Shown one piece after another: positions 15,934-18,093 of a stretch of 18,093 nucleotides of DNA. Positions within the stretch are counted from its first letter, which is position 1; each line of letters begins with the position of its first letter. This stretch comes from Muribaculaceae bacterium. Lineage in GTDB: Bacteria; Bacteroidota; Bacteroidia; Bacteroidales; Muribaculaceae. Under the pieces are notes generated by a model, which was not told the DNA's origin, made no database searches, and saw only the letters and a list, made by a program, of their open reading frames with translations. The position numbers were made by a program, and so were the translations under genes. Location of the stretch: NCBI GenBank assembly GCA_029056365.1, contig JAIDBM010000184.1:1-18093 (forward strand). The letters run 5' to 3'.

Positions 15934-15998
15934 TAGTAGGGCGATGTAATCAACTTTTAGTGACTTATTTAATTACTACCTGGAAAATGTATAATTTC

Positions 15999-17504
15999 AT
16001 GAACAGAAAACACGTGATATTAACTACGATACTTACCGCCGGCGCAATGCTGTTGTCTTGTGCCGACGACAAGAATTCGCCTGAAACTCCCCAGCCGCCG
16101 ACTCCGGAGAAGCCTTCGACGGGCGATGTAAGGGTACTTACCACCACCGCAAACCGTTCGAAAGACCTTGATGAGTCGTGGATCAATTTCAGCACCAAGG
16201 ACAATATGTCGCCCTCGACGATTCGCCTGGTGCCCTCGACGGAGTTCCAGACCATGGACGGTTTCGGCGCAGCCATAACCGGCTCGACATGCTACAACCT
16301 CATGCGCATGAAGCCTGCCGACCGCAAGGAGTTCCTTACCACTACATTCTCGCCCGACAACGGATATGGTTTCAGCTATGTGCGCATTTCGATCGGCTGC
16401 AGCGACTTCTCGCTCAGCGAGTTTACCTGTTGCGATAAGGAAGGTATTGAGAATTTCGCGCTCAGCAGCGAAGACAAAGACTATGTGATTCCTATACTGA
16501 AGGAGATTCTGGCCATTAACCCCGACCTGAAGATTATGGGTACGCCATGGACCGCTCCGCGCTGGATGAAGGTGAACAACCTCAAGGACCTCAAGCCCTA
16601 CAACAGCTGGACCTCAGGCCAGCTCAACCCGAAATACTATGCCGACTACGGCGAATATTTCGTGAAGTGGATACAGGCCATGAAGGACAACGGCATTGAC
16701 ATCTATTCCGTTACCCCTCAGAACGAGCCTCTCAACCGTGGCAACAGCGCATCGATGTATATGGGCTGGGAAGAAGAACGCGACTTTGTGAAGAACGGAC
16801 TCGGTCCGGCCCTGGAACGTGCGGGTCTCGACACAAAGGTGTATGCTTTCGACCATAACTATAACTACGACAATATGCCCGACCAGAAGAGTTATCCCAC
16901 CAAGATATACCAGGACTCCGAGGCGGCACAGTATCTCGATGGAGCCGCATATCACAACTACGGTGGCGACAAGGACGAGCTTACCGTGGTGCACAACGCC
17001 ACTCCGGGCATGGACCTTGTGTTTACCGAAACATCAATCGGCACCTGGAACGACGGACAGAACCTCGGCAGCCGTCTCACCGACGACATGGAACAGGTGG
17101 CTCTCGGCACTGTGAACCGCTGGTGTAAGGGTGTGATTGTATGGAACCTTGTGCTTGGCGAAGACGAGGACGGCAAGTACGGTCCTTACCGTCCGGGCGG
17201 ATGCTCCACTTGTTTCGGCGCAGTCGACATCAACCGCGACTACACCCGCATGACAAAGAACTCGCATTACTACATCATTGCCCATATGGCAAGCGTGGTA
17301 CAGCCCGATGCCGTTCGTATCGGAACACAGGGTTTTACTGCCAAGGGTCTCACATACACAGCGTTCAAGAATCCCGACAACAGCTATGCCATAGTTATGA
17401 GCAACAGCTCGTCGAACGACATCAAGGCTACCGTTGACGATGGCAGCCACCATTTTCCCGTGACTGTACCGGCACGCAGTGCGGTATCGCTTAACTGGAA
17501 ATAA
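15999..17504 (+). CDS. GH30 family glycosidase, probable endo-beta-1,6-glucanase lipoprotein
   Basis: This 501-residue retaining glycosidase of family GH30 probably cuts beta-1,6-glucan (pustulan or fungal cell-wall glucan). The lipoprotein signal (MNRKHVILTT, lipobox LLSC, Cys21) implies it is tethered to the outer membrane; a Pro/Thr-rich linker follows. The (beta/alpha)8 barrel starts at TMDGFGAAITGSTCYNLM. The acid/base Glu is in QNEP (E243) and the nucleophile Glu in FTETSIG (E344), both in the expected barrel-strand contexts. A beta-sandwich closes the C-terminus (YAIVMSNSS, VTVPARSAVSLNWK). By memory it closely resembles BT3312 of B. thetaiotaomicron (subfamily GH30_3). A glucosylceramidase-like activity is the alternative. 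The start at 15999 is preferred to ATG 15987 or 15915; the last lies inside the hairpin loop and would bury the signal peptide. The gene sits in the susCD operon. Confidence 0.95.
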   Translation: MNRKHVILTTILTAGAMLLSCADDKNSPETPQPPTPEKPSTGDVRVLTTTANRSKDLDESWINFSTKDNMSPSTIRLVPSTEFQTMDGFGAAITGSTCYNLMRMKPADRKEFLTTTFSPDNGYGFSYVRISIGCSDFSLSEFTCCDKEGIENFALSSEDKDYVIPILKEILAINPDLKIMGTPWTAPRWMKVNNLKDLKPYNSWTSGQLNPKYYADYGEYFVKWIQAMKDNGIDIYSVTPQNEPLNRGNSASMYMGWEEERDFVKNGLGPALERAGLDTKVYAFDHNYNYDNMPDQKSYPTKIYQDSEAAQYLDGAAYHNYGGDKDELTVVHNATPGMDLVFTETSIGTWNDGQNLGSRLTDDMEQVALGTVNRWCKGVIVWNLVLGEDEDGKYGPYRPGGCSTCFGAVDINRDYTRMTKNSHYYIIAHMASVVQPDAVRIGTQGFTAKGLTYTAFKNPDNSYAIVMSNSSSNDIKATVDDGSHHFPVTVPARSAVSLNWK

Positions 17505-17512
17505 GAACCTCG

Positions 17513-17553
17513 GTCAGAGGTCCGGGCCAGGACACAGCGCCTGGACCTTTGAC
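17513..17553 (+). other. Intercistronic hairpin between GH30 and binding lipoprotein gene
   Basis: GTCAGAGGTCC (17513-17523) pairs with GGACCTTTGAC (17543-17553) over 11 bp with one G-T wobble. Alternatively an inner CCAGG/CCTGG helix forms with a 5-base bulge. There is no T run after it (CCCCCTAAAA follows). It is probably an RNA-stability or processing element. Confidence 0.55.
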
Positions 17554-17587
17554 TCCCCCTAAAATCAATTACATTAACAATCCTATC

Positions 17588-18093
17588 ATGAAATATACTA
17601 AGTTACTTGCCCTGCTGCTTGGATCGACCGCTCTGCTGAGCGCCTGTAACGATGATGAACTCGCACCCGGCAATCCTGTGATGAATGTCACAGGCAATCT
17701 TGGCAGCGCCTGCTTCGGCGACAGCCTTACATTCACTGTGAATGCATCCGACCCCGAAGTGCCCCTGAGCACCATACACGCCGAACTTTATTTCGGCGAC
17801 GAGATGGTGAGCGAGGAGGTAATCCGCACAAAGGTGAGCGGCGCCGACTATACCGGCCGTATACTGGTGCCTTATTACGCCAATATACCCGACGGCAAGG
17901 CCACTCTGCGCCTTACCCTGCAGAATATCCACTTCACCACTACCGAGCAGCTGTATGAAGTGTCGGTCACTCACCCCGACTATCCGCAGCTTATATTCCG
18001 CACCGAAGAAGGCGAGGAATACACCATGCAGCGCGATGCCCGGTATGAATACTCGGTAACACAGCGTTTCGCTGCCGAAATGCGCGGCAAAAT
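17588..18093 (+). CDS. Surface glycan-binding lipoprotein (SusE/F-position), 3' truncated by window end
   Basis: The frame opens at ATG 17588 and is still open at the window end, giving 168 residues of a longer protein. The signal MKYTKLLALLLG leads to lipobox LLSAC (Cys20), followed by the acidic NDDE that favours surface export. The visible part is strand-rich and Ig-like, with repeated beta patterns (DSLTFTVNASDPEVPLS, then AELYFGDEMVSEE and ATLRLTLQNIHF). It lies third after susCD, where a surface glycan-binding protein is usual. In the B. thetaiotaomicron beta-1,6-glucan locus the equivalent position holds BT3313, a surface glycan-binding protein. The N-terminal domain may be of the DUF5016 type, but I am not certain of that assignment. 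Its job would be to hold glucan near the GH30 enzyme and SusC/SusD. Confidence 0.9.
   Translation, partial: MKYTKLLALLLGSTALLSACNDDELAPGNPVMNVTGNLGSACFGDSLTFTVNASDPEVPLSTIHAELYFGDEMVSEEVIRTKVSGADYTGRILVPYYANIPDGKATLRLTLQNIHFTTTEQLYEVSVTHPDYPQLIFRTEEGEEYTMQRDARYEYSVTQRFAAEMRGK

Noticed and set aside
15915..15998. Upstream ATG (15915) for the GH30 protein
   Set aside because: It lies in the loop of the intercistronic hairpin and adds 28 residues before a normal lipoprotein signal. ATG 15999 or 15987 is better.

Overview
The window reads as chromosomal DNA from a member of the Bacteroidales, most likely a gut Muribaculaceae- or Bacteroides-like organism. The reasons are a SusC/SusD pair, type IX secretion (T9SS)-like C-terminal sorting domains, a SusR-like membrane regulator, and promoters that fit the Bacteroidetes -7 consensus TAnnTTTG instead of sigma-70 boxes. 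All nine genes lie on the + strand. I see no rRNA, tRNA, CRISPR array, transposase or phage gene. Bases 1-141 hold no gene end that I can assign; there is one short hairpin (17-32) ahead of tsf.

Region 1 (142-1189) is tsf (elongation factor Ts) with a strong intrinsic terminator. Region 2 (1237-7500) is a two-gene operon with a 4-bp ATGA overlap. The first gene encodes a secreted protein with about seven propeller-like repeats. The second encodes a 1527-residue secreted protein in which jelly-roll-like modules alternate with CARDB-like modules. Both end in T9SS-like sorting domains, and the operon closes with a terminator.

Region 3 (7567-11049) starts at its own promoter. It holds a SusR-like regulator (lipoprotein-type signal, helical repeats, one membrane segment, coiled coil, C-terminal helix-turn-helix) followed by two small genes of unknown function. 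These two are more A+T-rich than their surroundings and end in similar basic/aromatic tails. The first resembles Imm26-type immunity proteins. A terminator follows.

Region 4 (about 11050 to the window end) is a polysaccharide utilisation locus (PUL): promoter, susC, susD, a GH30 lipoprotein glycosidase, and the start of a surface glycan-binding lipoprotein cut by the window edge. This order and the GH30 type match, from memory, the beta-1,6-glucan locus of Bacteroides thetaiotaomicron (BT3309-BT3314), so a GH3 beta-glucosidase would be expected just beyond the edge. The inferred logic is that the SusD-like and glycan-binding lipoproteins capture glucan at the surface, GH30 cuts it, SusC imports the oligosaccharides, and the upstream regulator senses a periplasmic product and activates the susC promoter. 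The two intergenic gaps downstream of susD each contain a hairpin that is not a terminator.
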